64,000 nucleotides of DNA from Doryteuthis pealeii (GCA_023376005.1 CM042145.1:58171414-58235413), one strand, 5' to 3'; positions 10,789-21,602 are shown, numbered from the stretch's first letter. A program made the numbers and translations. The notes: generated by a model not told the origin, from the letters alone.

Positions 10789-11475
10789 ATGTGACTCGAA
10801 CCAGGCGCAGGGTATTTTCTCTGCGTGAAAATATCAAACGCCGTAACTTACTGGCAAACTGCATACGTTCCAGCCTGACGACTACCCGGTCTTCTGCTGA
10901 CCACGATACGACCATTCTAGCGACTACGACCCGTTCTGCTGATGATCCAGTCTTCTGCTAACCACGATCCGGCCATTCTACCGACTACGACCCAACCTGC
11001 CGACCACCCAGTCTTCTACCGACCACAATCCGGACTGTCACAAACCTGATTTGAATTGTAGTTCTGAAGGTTACGGCAACAGCTTTACAAATTGCCCTTT
11101 TCAGGACAAAACACAAAATCTATTTCTATCGACTACGAATTTTATTTCAGACTTTCAACCCCAACGAGACGTCCATTCGACCTTGTGCAGCCGCTTTATG
11201 TCAGTTTGGTCCAGCATGTTTCCAGCCTCCGGAAGACCTGTCCGACAACACAGACCAACGTCACCATCCCAGCTTGCGATGCTTAAAACCTAGTCAATGA
11301 AGAAATCGACAACTCGAATATATATCCTGTTTTGTTCTCTCAGTTTAGGCGCAAATAAAACTGTGGTCTTGTTATACCTAAAACTTCGTGTCTGTCCTCC
11401 TTTACCCAATACGTGTCATTCAATTCTTTCTATTCAAATGTTCGCGAGGTCGACACCCCCATCGACTCCCGAGAC
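10789..11475 (+). mobile_element. LTR-like sequence with internal minisatellite
   Basis: Starts TGTGACTCGAA and ends near GAGACA. At about 10875-11040 a degenerate ~68-bp unit rich in CGACTACGACCC and CCACGATCCGGCC words is repeated. Further on, a TATA-like TATATATCC (11318) is followed within 40 bp by AATAAA (11355) and a pyrimidine-rich stretch, the promoter plus polyadenylation arrangement of an LTR. No gag or pol coding is adjacent, and no second LTR or target duplication was found. Confidence 0.35.
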
Positions 11476-11478
11476 AAT

Positions 11479-11491
11479 CTATCTATCTATC

Positions 11492-11533
<42 letters not shown>

Positions 11534-11585
11534 CGTGTGTGTGTATGCGTGTGTGTGTGTGTGTATGTGTGTGTGTGTGTGTATG
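11479..11585. repeat. Compound CTAT/TA/GT microsatellite
   Basis: Runs of CTAT, then AT, then interrupted GT. The three overlapping ORFs through it are artefacts. Confidence 0.95.
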
Positions 11586-11699
11586 TACTAACAGAAGCAC
11601 TTAGTCACTAACAGGACTAAAAGGATTTTAAGAAAACCAGGGAATGGGATAAAAAGGGAAGAGTGAATTAAAATAAATTAATTTTAATGATAAAAGAAG

Positions 11700-12260
11700 C
11701 TGGGTAATTCCATGTCAAATCATCCAGGCCATGTTACCCACTCCCTTCAATTCTTCTGAAATTTTGTCCAAGTGTGTATTATGATAGAGTTAGCCAATCC
11801 CAAAAATTTGAGCTTTCAATTCCAAAAATTAGCAGAGGTATGTCGATTTTTAGCTCTCCAAATGTGAGGAGGATCGCGAGAAATGGCGACCTTTTTGTAA
11901 CCTATTTTTATCTTTAAAATGAATTCTAGAGCTTCCCTACTCCAAAACATTAGTTTATAAAAGGCATTTTCGCCCAAGGAATCGGAAAATGCTATCAGAA
12001 AAGTCTTAAAGTCAACCAATTTTAAGCTATTGATGATTTCTGATTCGCGTATTATTGTACTCATTGTATTATTGTACTTGTTGGCGAAGAACTTTAAAAT
12101 GTTCCACAAATCGATTGATTTTTAATAATTGAATGACATCATTTAATCAGGAAATCCAAAATACATATTAATGTGTTTGTAAAATTTTGATATTCGTTGA
12201 CATTTATTTTCTGAGTTATACGTCAACACGTACATACCAAAACAGACACGACACCTTTTT
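11700..12260. repeat. Dispersed repeat R3, longest copy
   Basis: Begins GGGTAATTCCATGTCAAATC and ends near ACGTACATACCAAAACAGAC, next to a short TA run. The start block recurs at 24619 and 42247; the end block recurs near 50340, inverted near 50440, and near 63280. The adjacent (TA)n at several copies suggests insertion next to, or generation of, TA microsatellites. No coding potential recognised; probably a non-autonomous DNA transposon or another unclassified family. Confidence 0.6.
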
Positions 12261-12544
12261 ATATATAGATGAGTATGAAGACTTTGTTGATAAAAATTGT
12301 TTTGTTTTGTCTGTTATACAGGCTTCATATTGCTTACTGTAGCTGCTGTTTTAATGTGATCAACCATCTCTTGACTCAGCAGGTTCATTGCTGTTTAACT
12401 TTGGTGATCTAGTGAGAATTGCTACTTTGTTTATAGATACATTAAATAATTTGCTAAAAAGAATGCGGGAATAAATAATCTGGTATTATTAGCTACCACT
12501 TGTCTAATTAACGAGGATAAAAATATGTGCGTAATGGTCAGCAA
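12261..12544. other. Unassigned spacer
   Basis: No gene or recognised repeat seen. Confidence 0.5.
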
Positions 12545-12761
12545 AAATCTAAAATAAGGCCATTATCAAATTTACAACAATACCAATGTTTAGATAGGCA
12601 GACTATTTGGCCACATCCTCTGATAATCATCATCAAGGCGTGTTGACAGCATGGGTTCCCTTGTATCTCTCTCTCTCTCGCTATCCATCAAACCAGTGTT
12701 TCTCAAACTATCTGATATGGTGTTCAGTAGTGTACAGCAAGTGCTGTTTATCTTACTCTGT

Positions 12762-12799
<38 letters not shown>

Positions 12800-12910
12800 T
12801 AGCGGGCAGGTGGGCATATCCCTGATTTCTTGTGGGATGCTGCTTTCAAGATTTATTCAAGACAGCTCGCAGCATCATTGTGTAGCTTCCATCTAGCATT
12901 TTCTTTAAGC
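12545..12910 (-). mobile_element. LINE 3' end, second family, copy b
   Basis: Near-identical to 10370-10745 over about 330 bp, including the GT run and the terminal ORF end. It extends slightly further into coding on the minus strand (12830-12910), where the sequence corresponds to the INKS..HPT part of the family. Confidence 0.62.
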
Positions 12911-12992
12911 GGTTCGTGAGAGTCTAAGTGGTGCAGCAGTACCACGAAATATAAAAAAAGGATAATTTATATAAGCTAATCCATTTTTTTAA

Positions 12993-13235
12993 CCATATGA
13001 CCTTTAGGCACCCCTTTTCGATCTCGTTTCAACAGGATATTTTTTAAATTTACACCGTCAAAATCCGGTTGTTTTTTTAGTGGTTGGGGTTAGGGTTAGG
13101 GGTTAGGGTTAGGGGTTAGTTTTATAATTTTTTTAAATTCTAAAAATCATCTCTTAATAACCGGATTATGACGATGTAAATGAAAAAAATCCTGATGAAA
13201 CGAGATCGACAAAGGGGTGCCTAAACGTCATATGG
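12993..13235. mobile_element. MITE with ~80-bp inverted repeats and TTAGGG-like core
   Basis: Left arm starting ATATGACCTTTAGGCACCCC is matched inverted at the right end (to 13235), over about 80 bp with few mismatches. The centre (13085-13119) is a run of GGGGTTAGGGTTA units. Ends lie within CATATG words, so the target duplication may be TA. No coding sequence. Confidence 0.75.
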
Positions 13236-13568
13236 TCCCATTTTCTACATTACATATATTGAAGTAAGTCAGTCAGCCAGTCAGTCAGTCTACTATTGGT
13301 TTGAACCACAGCAACTGGCCAAGCACAACTGAACCAGTGTCAAGACAACTGGTACTTATGGGAATTCAGAATAGTCCAATAATGCATTTGGGTGATTCCA
13401 TTCCTTGAGTCCTGATTGGCTGCTTGGTTTCTATGATGTTCTAAGGTTTCATAAATAACCTGCCATTTTGCAGTAGTCTTTTCAGCAATTTAGGTTCGTA
13501 TTAAGTTACGACTATTTGCTGCCTTGTCTTACCAATTCGATGGTAATTAGAACTAATATGATTATTCT
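13236..13568. other. Unassigned spacer
   Basis: A short (CAGT)n run lies near 13270-13290; no gene seen. Confidence 0.5.
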
Positions 13569-13591
13569 ACAACACACACACACACACACAC

Positions 13592-13634
<43 letters not shown>
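13569..13634. repeat. (CA)n-(TA)n microsatellite
   Basis: CA run followed by TA run immediately upstream of the Penelope-like remnant. Confidence 0.95.
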
Positions 13635-13636
<2 letters not shown>

Positions 13637-13685
13637 TAATAATAATGTTAAACTAGAAACTCGCCACCTACCGGCAACCGATAAC

Positions 13686-14830
13686 TTGCGGAAAAGCCTC
13701 GGTTTCGTTTTGAATTCTTTGTTTAATGGCATATTTACCTTCGTGAGTTATTTAATGCCAAAGTTAGCTGCAGATTCCTCATTGGAAGAACGCACCTGTA
13801 TCCCAATAGATAATCTGATGAAAATGCTGACTTTCTGTGTGGAAACAACCAACTTTGAGATGGGTTCTGACATATAAAAGAGGGCCTGGCGATAGGATCA
13901 CTATTGTCCCCAGTGTTGGCCAATATACACAATACTTTGAAGATATGGCCTTTGGATCTATACCACTAAAGCCAGCAATGTGGCTTAGATACGTAGATGA
14001 CACGTTCATTCTCTGGCCCCATCAGGAAGATGTCCAGATGTATCACGTGAACTCCGTCTATACAGTTCACAATGGAGAAGGAACAAGACAGCACATTGCT
14101 CTTCCTAGATGTGTTAATAACTCGCACAGAGGAAGTATGAAAATCCTACTTTCACCGTACAATATCTAAACTTCAAGTCCCACCATACATACAATGTAAA
14201 GAAAGGAATCGTTTGTTGCCTACAACACCGGGCAAAAGCCATCAGCAGTGATGAGGTATATCAGAAGGAAATGGACAACTGAAATGGAGGGTATCTCCGT
14301 CGTTACAATTATCCAGAGAGCATAACATCAGCTACGAGAAATCAGCATCCCAGGACAGAGGATGATACCCGAAATCTTGCCACAGTCTGTCTGCCGTATG
14401 TCATAGGGTTGGGTGAAAAGATTTAAAGGATACGTAATCCATATGAGATCATGACAACATTCAGGAGTGACTCGACTCTTCATAAACATCTCCTCCGAGT
14501 CAAGCCCCCAACAGGATACAACATGACCAAGAATTGCGTGTATTCCATCCCATGCAGCTGTGGCAAAGTATACTAAAGCAAAACATGCCTAGAAGAACAC
14601 CCTAAAGCAGTTTTATGAGGAGAAATAGAAAAGTCGGGTATGGCTAACCATATATGGAATGAAAAGGGAAACCATCTTCTCTTATGAGATGAAGTAAAGA
14701 TAATAGATGGGGAAGAACATTGGAAGAGAAGACATCTCAAATAATCAGCTCATATGATAGGCTATAGTAACCTCTTAAGTAGACCAAGTATAGAGATTAA
14801 TACAATATGGGAACCTATAATTAAAAAGTT
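13686..14830 (+). pseudogene. Penelope-like element: RT and GIY-YIG remnants
   Basis: Broken frames give PGDRITIVPSVG (pocket region), then WLRYVDDTFILWPHQED with the YVDD catalytic box at about 13988, then an FLDV-like block near 14105. Downstream (14530-14800) they give NCVYSIPCSCGKVY, then GMANHIWNEKGNHLL, EEHWKRRHLK and LSRPSIEINTIWEPI. This order, reverse transcriptase followed by a linker and GIY-YIG endonuclease with the HxxW/E region, is diagnostic of Penelope-like elements. Stops and shifts throughout show it is dead. Confidence 0.82.
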
Positions 14831-14957
14831 TAGATTAGAGAGAGAGAGGGGGAGAGAGAAACGCAATATGAATCGAAGTAAAAAATAATACATAAATAAA
14901 AAAAGGTATATATTCTAAGTAAAACAAGATATTCGGTTTATAAGTTCCCAAAATTCA

Positions 14958-15075
14958 CACTGAATTGTCGTATTGGACACTTAGCGTAGTGGATAAAGGC
15001 ATTGCGTTAAGACAGTTCTAAGTGACAGTTTTCTCTAAGCTGCACGTTCAATCCTGGTCAAGGGCAACAGTTACA
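14958..15075 (+). mobile_element. tRNA-like SINE head fragment
   Basis: Contains a box A-like TAGCGTAGTGG near 14985 and a box B-like CGTTCAATCCTGG near 15047, spaced as in pol III tRNA-type promoters. It lacks a standard tRNA body and is followed by AT-rich DNA. Likely the head of a SINE rather than a functional tRNA. Confidence 0.5.
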
Positions 15076-15164
15076 TAGAATAATAATTAACACAGCTTAA
15101 CACCTGCATCCCAGCTATGGTTATCGGAATGAGAACAGGATACTCCTGTGGACTGAATAAAGGC

Positions 15165-15330
15165 TTAGGTTCAAAGTTCCGTGATGGCTACCGATTACGA
15201 CAAGAAGGTTCCCGAGTTCGAGAAGGCTCTCGAGTCCGACAAGAAAAACCTGAAGATGGCCGGAGGAGACATCGGCCGAAACGTTGTACAGATAACTATA
15301 AAGATGAGGACAATAGTCCGAATAATCCAA
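15165..15330 (+). repeat. Heptad-coding repeat with conserved tail, copy a
   Basis: Reads ATDYDKKVPEFEKALES in one frame: seven-residue units from 21-bp DNA repeats, followed by a conserved block GRNVVQIT and KMRTI. The same coding arrangement appears inverted at 18335-18555. The nucleotide block CTGAAGA...GGCCGAAAC at 15250-15282 forms a 5-bp stem (15258-15262 with 15273-15277). Its proximity to the Penelope-like remnant suggests it may be a piece of such an element. Confidence 0.5.
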
Positions 15331-15344
15331 ATAATACCCATTCC

Positions 15345-15870
15345 TGGTGGGTATTCAAAAAAATGTTTATGCTCAATCTTTTTTTTAAAACTCAATGTTT
15401 AAACACATTTTTAAACTCATTTTTTCTATTTAACCAATAGATGGGACCCTAACAGGTACTACCACTCCGGGACAGAGTTGACCTTGGAGTAGTGGCGACG
15501 AAGGTGTTCTCAACATCAAAATTGAAACTTCATCATTAGATGCAGTTTAATGTCATACCTAGGATATTAAGACCCTCAACCACCGTCTTCTAGTACACAT
15601 ATGATAAAAAGGATTGGGGCTTGCCAGAAGGGAAAACGATTTGAGACAATCATGTAGGTGCTAGAACTTGACATGACCAGCCGATTGATAGGAACTGGTT
15701 TCTCCGACCACACATCTAGCCCAAGTGAGGAGTAGAGTGGTGCATGTCACTGACTGTTGAACCCCCAGGATTCCGTCCTTAAGCATCATGCGTCGCAACA
15801 GGTGGTTCCATTGGTGGGGATCATACTCTGCAGAGGTGCAGTCGGCATATTCAATAACCCTGGCCTACAG
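15345..15870 (-). repeat. Dispersed repeat R1, copy 1
   Basis: Diagnostic words on the plus strand are CCAATAGATGGGACCCTAAC, AGGTACTACCACTCCGGG and, near the other end, CTGCAGAGGTGCAGTCGGC. About 500-600 bp. The antisense orientation is assigned because in fuller copies the antisense end carries a CAAA-rich retroelement-type tail. No coding potential recognised. Confidence 0.65.
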
Positions 15871-15989
15871 GGCGGTTTTTTATCAGGGTGCTGGAAGGTA
15901 TTATTGGGATTTCAATTTATTTCAACGGGGGAAACTGATTTGATAAACAAGGAAATTGAGTTACGAGCGGAATGAATTAAACTCGTAAG

Positions 15990-16400
15990 TCAATGTACCT
16001 GTGGGAGATTAGAATAAAATTGAAATAAATAAAAAAAAAAGCTCCCATGGGCCTTTACCGGAAGAACCCTCCGCGCATGTGCGAGAAAATGGACTGGCTT
16101 CCGACCCCCAACATAGTATATTGTCCATTCTAGTTTAGGCCTTAACTGGGTCTAGTCGCTCCCACTGTTCAGGGAGATATTCCCTTGCCACATGCGACTA
16201 TGACCGGTAAATAAAGCCTACATCATAAAACCACCTTCTGCGTTTGTCTCTTTCTTTTTTTCCCCTTGGATTCCTTCTTTTTTAGCGTGACCACCAAATA
16301 AGATGGGGTTAAAAGCGAAACCCCTAAGAACACACAACAAGAATAATCAGGTACCTTTAAACCTTAAAATACCCCCAAAACCTCTTATCACACCATAGAC
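15990..16400. repeat. Dispersed repeat R2, copy 1 (LTR-like?)
   Basis: Begins CTGTGGGAGATTAGAATAAA and includes GAAGAACCCTCCGCGCATG, AATAAAGCCT and GCGTGACCACC. It is shared with 26640-27010 and, inverted, 27475-27870. The TGTGGG start and single AATAAA followed by a T-rich stretch would suit a solo LTR, but the matching right end is not resolved. Confidence 0.55.
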
Positions 16401-16479
16401 CGTTTTTATTTCTCTTTTCTACTTGATCAACTAAAGAGGATGATAAAATCGTAGCATCGGAATTGTTTAAAGTATATTT

Positions 16480-17095
16480 TGTTACTTTGTTTTGTTTAAC
16501 GGCAGAGCAACCTCGGTGGGTCATTTAATACCGACAAAGTTTTGAAATAAATTCATTCTTAATGGATACTCAATTTTTTATAAACATATTTTTCTATTTA
16601 ACTCAAAGATAGGACCCTAACAGGTACTACCATTTCGGGTCAGAGTGGACGTGAGAGCAATGGGGATCTAGGGGTGCTCCCTATTCCCCAGACCTCCAGA
16701 ACTGCAACCTCACCATCAGATAGGGTTTAACGTCAATCCCAGAACATACAGACCTTCAGCCACCGCCTTCTAGCACATATGTGATAAAAAAGGGTCGGGG
16801 CTTCCTACAAGGGCAATAGGATTGGGACAATCATATAGGTGCTAGGGCTTGCTGTGGCCTGCCGATTGATCGGAAGGGGGCATCCCCAACCGCCCGTCTA
16901 GCTTAAGCAAGGGTCAAAGTGGAGTGCTGCATGTCATGGACTGCTCATCCACGAGGATTCCGTCCTTAAACATTACGGGTCGCCACCCACGGCCAACTGG
17001 TGGTCCAATTAGGGAGTGGGTATTACTCCTCTGCAGAGGTGCAGTCGGTATATTCTAAAGCCCAAGCCGACAAGGCTAAAGTATATTATACTGAG
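16480..17095 (-). repeat. Dispersed repeat R1, copy 2
   Basis: One of the most complete R1 copies. Its left end has TTGTTTAACGGCA...AACCTCGGTGGGTC, i.e. the antisense of the shared retroelement tail, and its right end has GAGGTGCAGTCGGTATATTC. R1 copies 1 and 2 sandwich R2. Confidence 0.68.
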
Positions 17096-17285
17096 CTTCA
17101 TCATAAGTCCAACAGAAATGTTGATTGTGAATTATAGACTATTTGGGAATTTTTCTGGGAGAGGGTCGTAAAAAATGGAACAAGAGGTCAGGAAATTCGG
17201 CTTGAATTGAATCCTTATCATTTATTTGAATTTTATTTAAATCTTTACGAAATTTGATCCATGTGAAAATTGAAACATTATTTTA

Positions 17286-17585
17286 AGGAGGCTCAAGTCG
17301 TGTAATGATTAACGTCGTAAGAAATAAAAAACGGTGGCCCGGGTTCAAATCCTAGATGAGGTTGTTTGCATTTCACATAGCATTGGTACGCTTAGGAAAG
17401 ATTTTAATCTAACTATTCTTCCTCCATCTATGGGTAAGTAGTAGAGCAGACTTGGCTGGTTAAACTTGGTATGTCAACCGGTCTAGAAAGAAAACTCTGA
17501 ATCAAATCTGTTAAAACCCGCTTAAAAATTGACCTTGTGTCACATCTTGCTCCTGGTGGAGGGGTTGGGTAAATGCATAAATAAG
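17286..17585 (+). mobile_element. SINE2 (tRNA-derived), near full length
   Basis: A box A-like CGTGTAATGATTAA and box B-like GGGTTCAAATCCTAG mark the tRNA-related head, followed by the SINE2 body (TTTGCATTTCACATAGC, CCATCTATGGGTAAGTAG) and the tail TTGACCTTGTGTCACATC. Confidence 0.78.
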
Positions 17586-17619
17586 TCTTTATTTGTAATA
17601 TTCTTCCGCTTATTCCTCT

Positions 17620-18310
17620 AGAAATAATTCGACTTCATGACCTTTATCATCAAGGCGTTCAGCACGGATTTCCTTGACTTCCATCCCTATCAGCCATTAC
17701 TCTTGATAAGTCCTCTAGACGGCAGTCAATGTCCGCTCAGAGATGATCAATTAAAGTCAGCCAACACTGGTGTGTCTGTGTAGAAATCCATTAGAGAACA
17801 TCGTTTATGAGTTTGTCCCTATTTAACCAGCAGTTACCAGCATGTTTTATTCATCGTACTTGGTTGGTTTGTGAGATGGTAGGTAAGTTGCCATGCAATT
17901 GCTGTTTTATAGAAAGCTGCTTCTAGAATTTGTTCAAAACAGCACGCAGCATTCTTGCATAGTCTTGTCTAGCTTTTGCTCCAGGCGTTTTGTTAAAGTC
18001 TAAGTAGTGCAACCATACAGTTGTACTGACACGACTATAGATTGGAATAATTCCCGTTTTGTTTAATCAGAAAGATTATATTTTCAAGCGATCATCAACG
18101 TGTCAATAGAAGTCTATATCTTAATTATGCATATGTTTACATCGTAGATGAGATATTGCGACCGAGATATATGAACTGTTCTACTAATTTAGGAGGCTTG
18201 CCATTTGGAGAGGAGACGGCACCATCTTGATTGAAATAGATTTTCTTTGTATACATCTTAGCTTATCTCTTTTTCTAAGCAGACAAAGTAATATTTTCTG
18301 TAAAGTTTCA
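17620..18310 (-). mobile_element. LINE 3' region, second family, copy c
   Basis: Minus-strand reading gives KIYFNQDGAVSSPNGKPPK, then LVEQFIYLGRNISST, a block typical of the region after LINE reverse transcriptases, then degenerate C-terminal coding and an RLEDLSRVMADRDG-like end near 17690. Frames are broken. Same family as 10370, 12545 and 21365, but a longer copy. Confidence 0.68.
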
Positions 18311-18334
18311 ATATTTTTAAACCGTTGAATCATT

Positions 18335-18555
18335 GTTTAAAAATGTGTTTTAAAAAGATGAGTGAAATAAATAAATATTGTTCTCATCTTCTTGGTTATC
18401 TGTACAACGTTTCGGCCTATGTGCCCTCCAGCCTTCTTCAGGCATTTCTTGTCGGACTCGGGAACCATCTCGGATTCGGGAACCTTCTTTTCGAACTTGG
18501 AAACCTTCTTGTCGTAATCGGGAACCTTCTTGTCGTAATCTTGTCTGTTCAACTA
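18335..18555 (-). repeat. Heptad-coding repeat with conserved tail, copy b
   Basis: Minus frame reads DYDKKVPDYDKKVSKFEKK and then a KAGGHIGRNVVQITKKMRTI-like tail, matching 15165-15330. The 21-bp units encode acidic-basic-aromatic heptads. Within it CTGAAGA (complement of 18435-18441) and GAAA (complement of 18410-18413) flank a GC-rich stem. Confidence 0.5.
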
Positions 18556-18597
18556 TTTACATATAGTTAGAGGGAGAATAAGTAATGAGTAATCGGG

Positions 18598-18915
18598 TGT
18601 AACGTATTGGGGTCGTCTCTTTCACGACACTCAATCGTATAGTATACGTGACGTTGTGGGTCCCACCGCGTCTTCAAAACACCCGGTACTATGAAGACTT
18701 GTACAAGTCGTGTATTAGGGGTCGACGCGCTCGTTTGTTTACAAGCGCACACAGATCTAGTAGTCCTTTTCGTTGGTCGACCGCAAAATTCTTCCACACT
18801 TCTTCGCCTGGTCAGGGAAAGGTATCACCTTACAAGACAAGTGGTTCTTCGTTGCGGCCAATTAACTTTCTATCTCAACGGGCTATCTTTGGGCAGGGGT
18901 ATTTCATTCATAAAA
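18598..18915 (-). mobile_element. Partial LTR related to 29092-30095
   Basis: Begins TGTAACGTATTGG and shares blocks such as CGTTTGTTTACAA and CCACTTCTT..GGTCAGGGAA-like sequence with the inverse complement of 29830-30095, so it corresponds to the 3' part of that LTR in the opposite orientation. Several short ORFs across it are chance frames. Confidence 0.5.
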
Positions 18916-19780
18916 GATCTCGTAGTATTTCTTTCATGTAGTAACTGAGATGACGATGAGTTGCTTTTCATCAATTTATTCACTTAATGCAAGTTATTGC
19001 GAGAGAGAGATAGTCGGATTCCTTAAGTATGTTTTTAATAATACATGGTTTTAAATAACTACTTATATCTAGTAATAATTGTATTGTATTGTAGCGATTG
19101 TCTGTCCCTGCTGGGATGGACTTGGGTCCAGAAGGGTTTTCTCCCCTTACTGCAAGAGTTTCGCCAATAGGTGACTGGGTGTTTAAACAGCAGCCCGGGA
19201 ATTCTCAATCTCTTTCTCTTGGTCTAGCATACACTAAACATGGGTTAGATGCGTGGTGTCTCTGTCCCACCCCCAACCATCAGTAAGTGACTCACTTAAT
19301 TCTTCATGAACTCTTTATTACTTCTTTAGGGCTTTAGTCTTATCTGTTTTGTACTGTATTGTTACCTGTCATGTATAATGTCATGACTACGTGCTCAGAC
19401 AATAGTCTGTATTTGTTATATGTAACTCTTTGTTAGGGATATTTTAGGTACATATATTTTCACCTATGTTGGACGGTTACTCTGAGCCTTTTAACGTATT
19501 ATAAGAACACATTCTATTCTTATAGTATTATTCAAACGTGCTGATACTGATAAGGACCACAAAAAAACAGAATTTACCCAAGAGATTCGAAACGTGCATC
19601 AGTCCAAACATGGCGGCATTCATCACTGATCATTTATTTTATTTTTTAGATACAACGAAAAGATACCCCTAGCGGAAAAGGACAGATAACTCAACATGAT
19701 GAATCAGTCGGAACAAAAAGACACAACTCTACATTTCGGTTCAATATCCAACGATAATCATTTATTTACAAATAATTATA
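18916..19780. other. Unassigned spacer
   Basis: No gene or recognised repeat is seen. 19090-19300 is slightly GC-richer and may belong to an unrecognised element. Confidence 0.4.
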
Positions 19781-19789
19781 TCATTTCAA

Positions 19790-20060
19790 GTATCTAATAA
19801 TGATAAACATTTTTTAAAACAGTTATTATTTTAAGTAACTCTTCTTAATACAAATGATATACATACAGTTTTATTGTATCAAATATTCCTATATAATACA
19901 AATAATTTTAAAACAGATTTATTTGACCCATAGATGGGAACTGAACAGATGCTATCACTCCGGATCAGAATGTACCGGGGAGTCCTGTCGATGAAGGGGT
20001 ACTCCCCAGAATTCTAGAACAAAAACCTAATCATCAGACGCAGTTCAGTACACGCCTTTT
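19790..20060 (-). repeat. Dispersed repeat R1, partial copy 3
   Basis: Contains AATTTTAAAACAGATTTATT followed by ACCCATAGATGGGAACTG and GAAGGGGTACTCCCCAG. Truncated at its distal end. Confidence 0.55.
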
Positions 20061-20109
20061 CTGATTTTAATGGTAATCTTTTTATGAATCATTAAATGTC
20101 TTTTTTTCT

Positions 20110-20485
20110 TCTTTGTTATCGTATAACTCAATGGTTTGGTTTGTTTGTTTAAAGGCATATCAACACTTAATTGGTTATTTACTACCGGAATTTATTTGCT
20201 TATAATCATTATTTGGGAATATTTTATTATAATCATAACCGTTCCGATCATTCTTTTCTAAAAGTTCACTTTTATTTGTCTACAATAATCATTTGTTATA
20301 AAGTATTCCTATTCAATACAAATAATTATAAATTATATGGTTTTAAATATGCTTATCTAATACTAATAATTTTCAAACAGATATGACAGATACCCCCTCT
20401 AGATCAGAATAGGCGTGGTATTGTTAAAAATGAAGCGGTACTCCACAGATCTCAGAACTCTAGAACATAAGTGGGTGGTCATATA
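20110..20485 (-). repeat. Dispersed repeat R1, partial copy 4
   Basis: The shared tail appears at 20135-20190 (GTTTGTTTAAAGGCATATC), followed by a second diverged R1 core: ATAATTTTCAAACAGATATG, then GAAGCGGTACTCCACAG. It follows copy 3 in the same orientation. Confidence 0.5.
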
Positions 20486-20506
20486 TCATATTAAAATCGA
20501 ATGATT

Positions 20507-20558
20507 CAACAGCTTTAGCTGGATGGACGTTCATACGTCTGTCCAGCTAAAGCTGTTG
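20507..20558. repeat. 23-bp-arm hairpin
   Basis: Left arm 20507-20529 and right arm 20536-20558 pair over 23 positions with two mismatches; loop TTCATA. Arm start is CAACAGCTTTAGCTGG. It could be a small foldback element or a structured RNA; there is no coding. Confidence 0.8.
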
Positions 20559-20559
20559 C

Positions 20560-20935
20560 CGGATGGTGGACTAAGTCTGCAAAACCCGGACATCTGGTTA
20601 CCCTCATGTTGACTTTTGTTTTTAAAAAGAACACTTTCCAACTTGAACCACTTTTAAAATGTGTATCCGGGTGATAGTAGAAAATTTACAAAGTGTATTT
20701 TTGTAATATTAACACTTTCATGTTAAAAGAGAAAAATAGAAAAAAACTTTGATAAACATTTAAGAATATTTGAAATTTTATTAATAGAAAAAAATTCAGT
20801 TTTTAAAACAAGAGTACACTTTCCATGTTTGAAAATCAACGAGGAATTGTACAATGAGAGAAAATGCAGATATTTCTATAGAAATTTTAATCAATGTAAT
20901 TATTTAATTATGCAAAGCCAAATCAATTAATGTAT
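20560..20935. other. AT-rich spacer
   Basis: No gene or recognised repeat seen. Confidence 0.45.
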
Positions 20936-21225
20936 TTACCAACCCCTCCACATAGGTAGGATGTGACACAAGGTAAATTTCTTTAGATGAGTTTAATAGG
21001 TTCGAATTCAGAATTTTCCTTCTCCTACATTAGTCGCCATACCAATTTTAAGGAGCAGGATCTATTCAAATATTTACCCATAGCCGGAGAGAAGATAGAT
21101 GAATACCTTTCCCGTGGGGATTAGAGCTATGTGAAATGCAATCAGCCTCGTCCAGGATTTGAACTCGGGACTGTTTCCATTTCCTACGACGATAACGATT
21201 ACAGCATGAACACCTCAATCGATTT
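20936..21225 (-). mobile_element. SINE2, near full length
   Basis: Minus strand carries the tRNA-like head near 21225-21160, the SINE2 body, and the tail at 20936-20985 (complement of AGGATGTGACACAAGG). Confidence 0.78.
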
Positions 21226-21345
21226 TTAATTTTTTTCTATAAAGATAAAAGTTCGAATAATTATATCAGAACGATTTTTATAAGTTTCTATGTGGATTTT
21301 TTTCGTAAAAGAACCATGAATACAGAATTCTACTAAAATATCAAT
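21226..21345 (+). repeat. Fragment of the 3168-type element
   Basis: TTCTATAAAGATAAAAG and AAAAGAACCATGAATAC match the inner part of the inverted repeat at 3640-3760. Confidence 0.55.
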
Positions 21346-21364
21346 GAGTTCATCCTTACTTCCA

Positions 21365-21510
21365 GTCTGACATATCTTACTCAGATGGTTTGTTGGACAG
21401 TGGGGGGGGGGGGCAGGTGGCCGTATAGGTACTTTCTTGTGGGATGCTGCTTCCACGATTTGTTCAAGATCGCACACAGCATCCTTGTGCAGATATGGAA
21501 AATAGATGTT
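21365..21510 (-). mobile_element. LINE fragment, second family, copy d
   Basis: Minus strand encodes LNKSWKQHPTRK-like sequence in broken frames (21400-21500), matching the family at 10370, 12545 and 17620. A poly-G run at 21402-21412 interrupts it. Confidence 0.5.
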
Positions 21511-21544
21511 TCTAATACATCAAGAAATGTTACATCTGCTCAGT

Positions 21545-21562
21545 GGAGAGAGACAGAGAGAG

Positions 21563-21602
<40 letters not shown>

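Noticed and set aside
11092..11611. Plus ORFs at 11051-11611 as host exons
   Set aside because: They follow a minisatellite and LTR-like signals and then run into GT repeats; no domain is recognised.
13085..13119. Chromosome end or telomere fusion
   Set aside because: Only about 35 bp of G-rich units, enclosed in MITE inverted repeats.
18567..18948. Overlapping 76-97-codon ORFs on both strands
   Set aside because: They lie across a degenerate LTR; GC-richer DNA leaves chance frames open.
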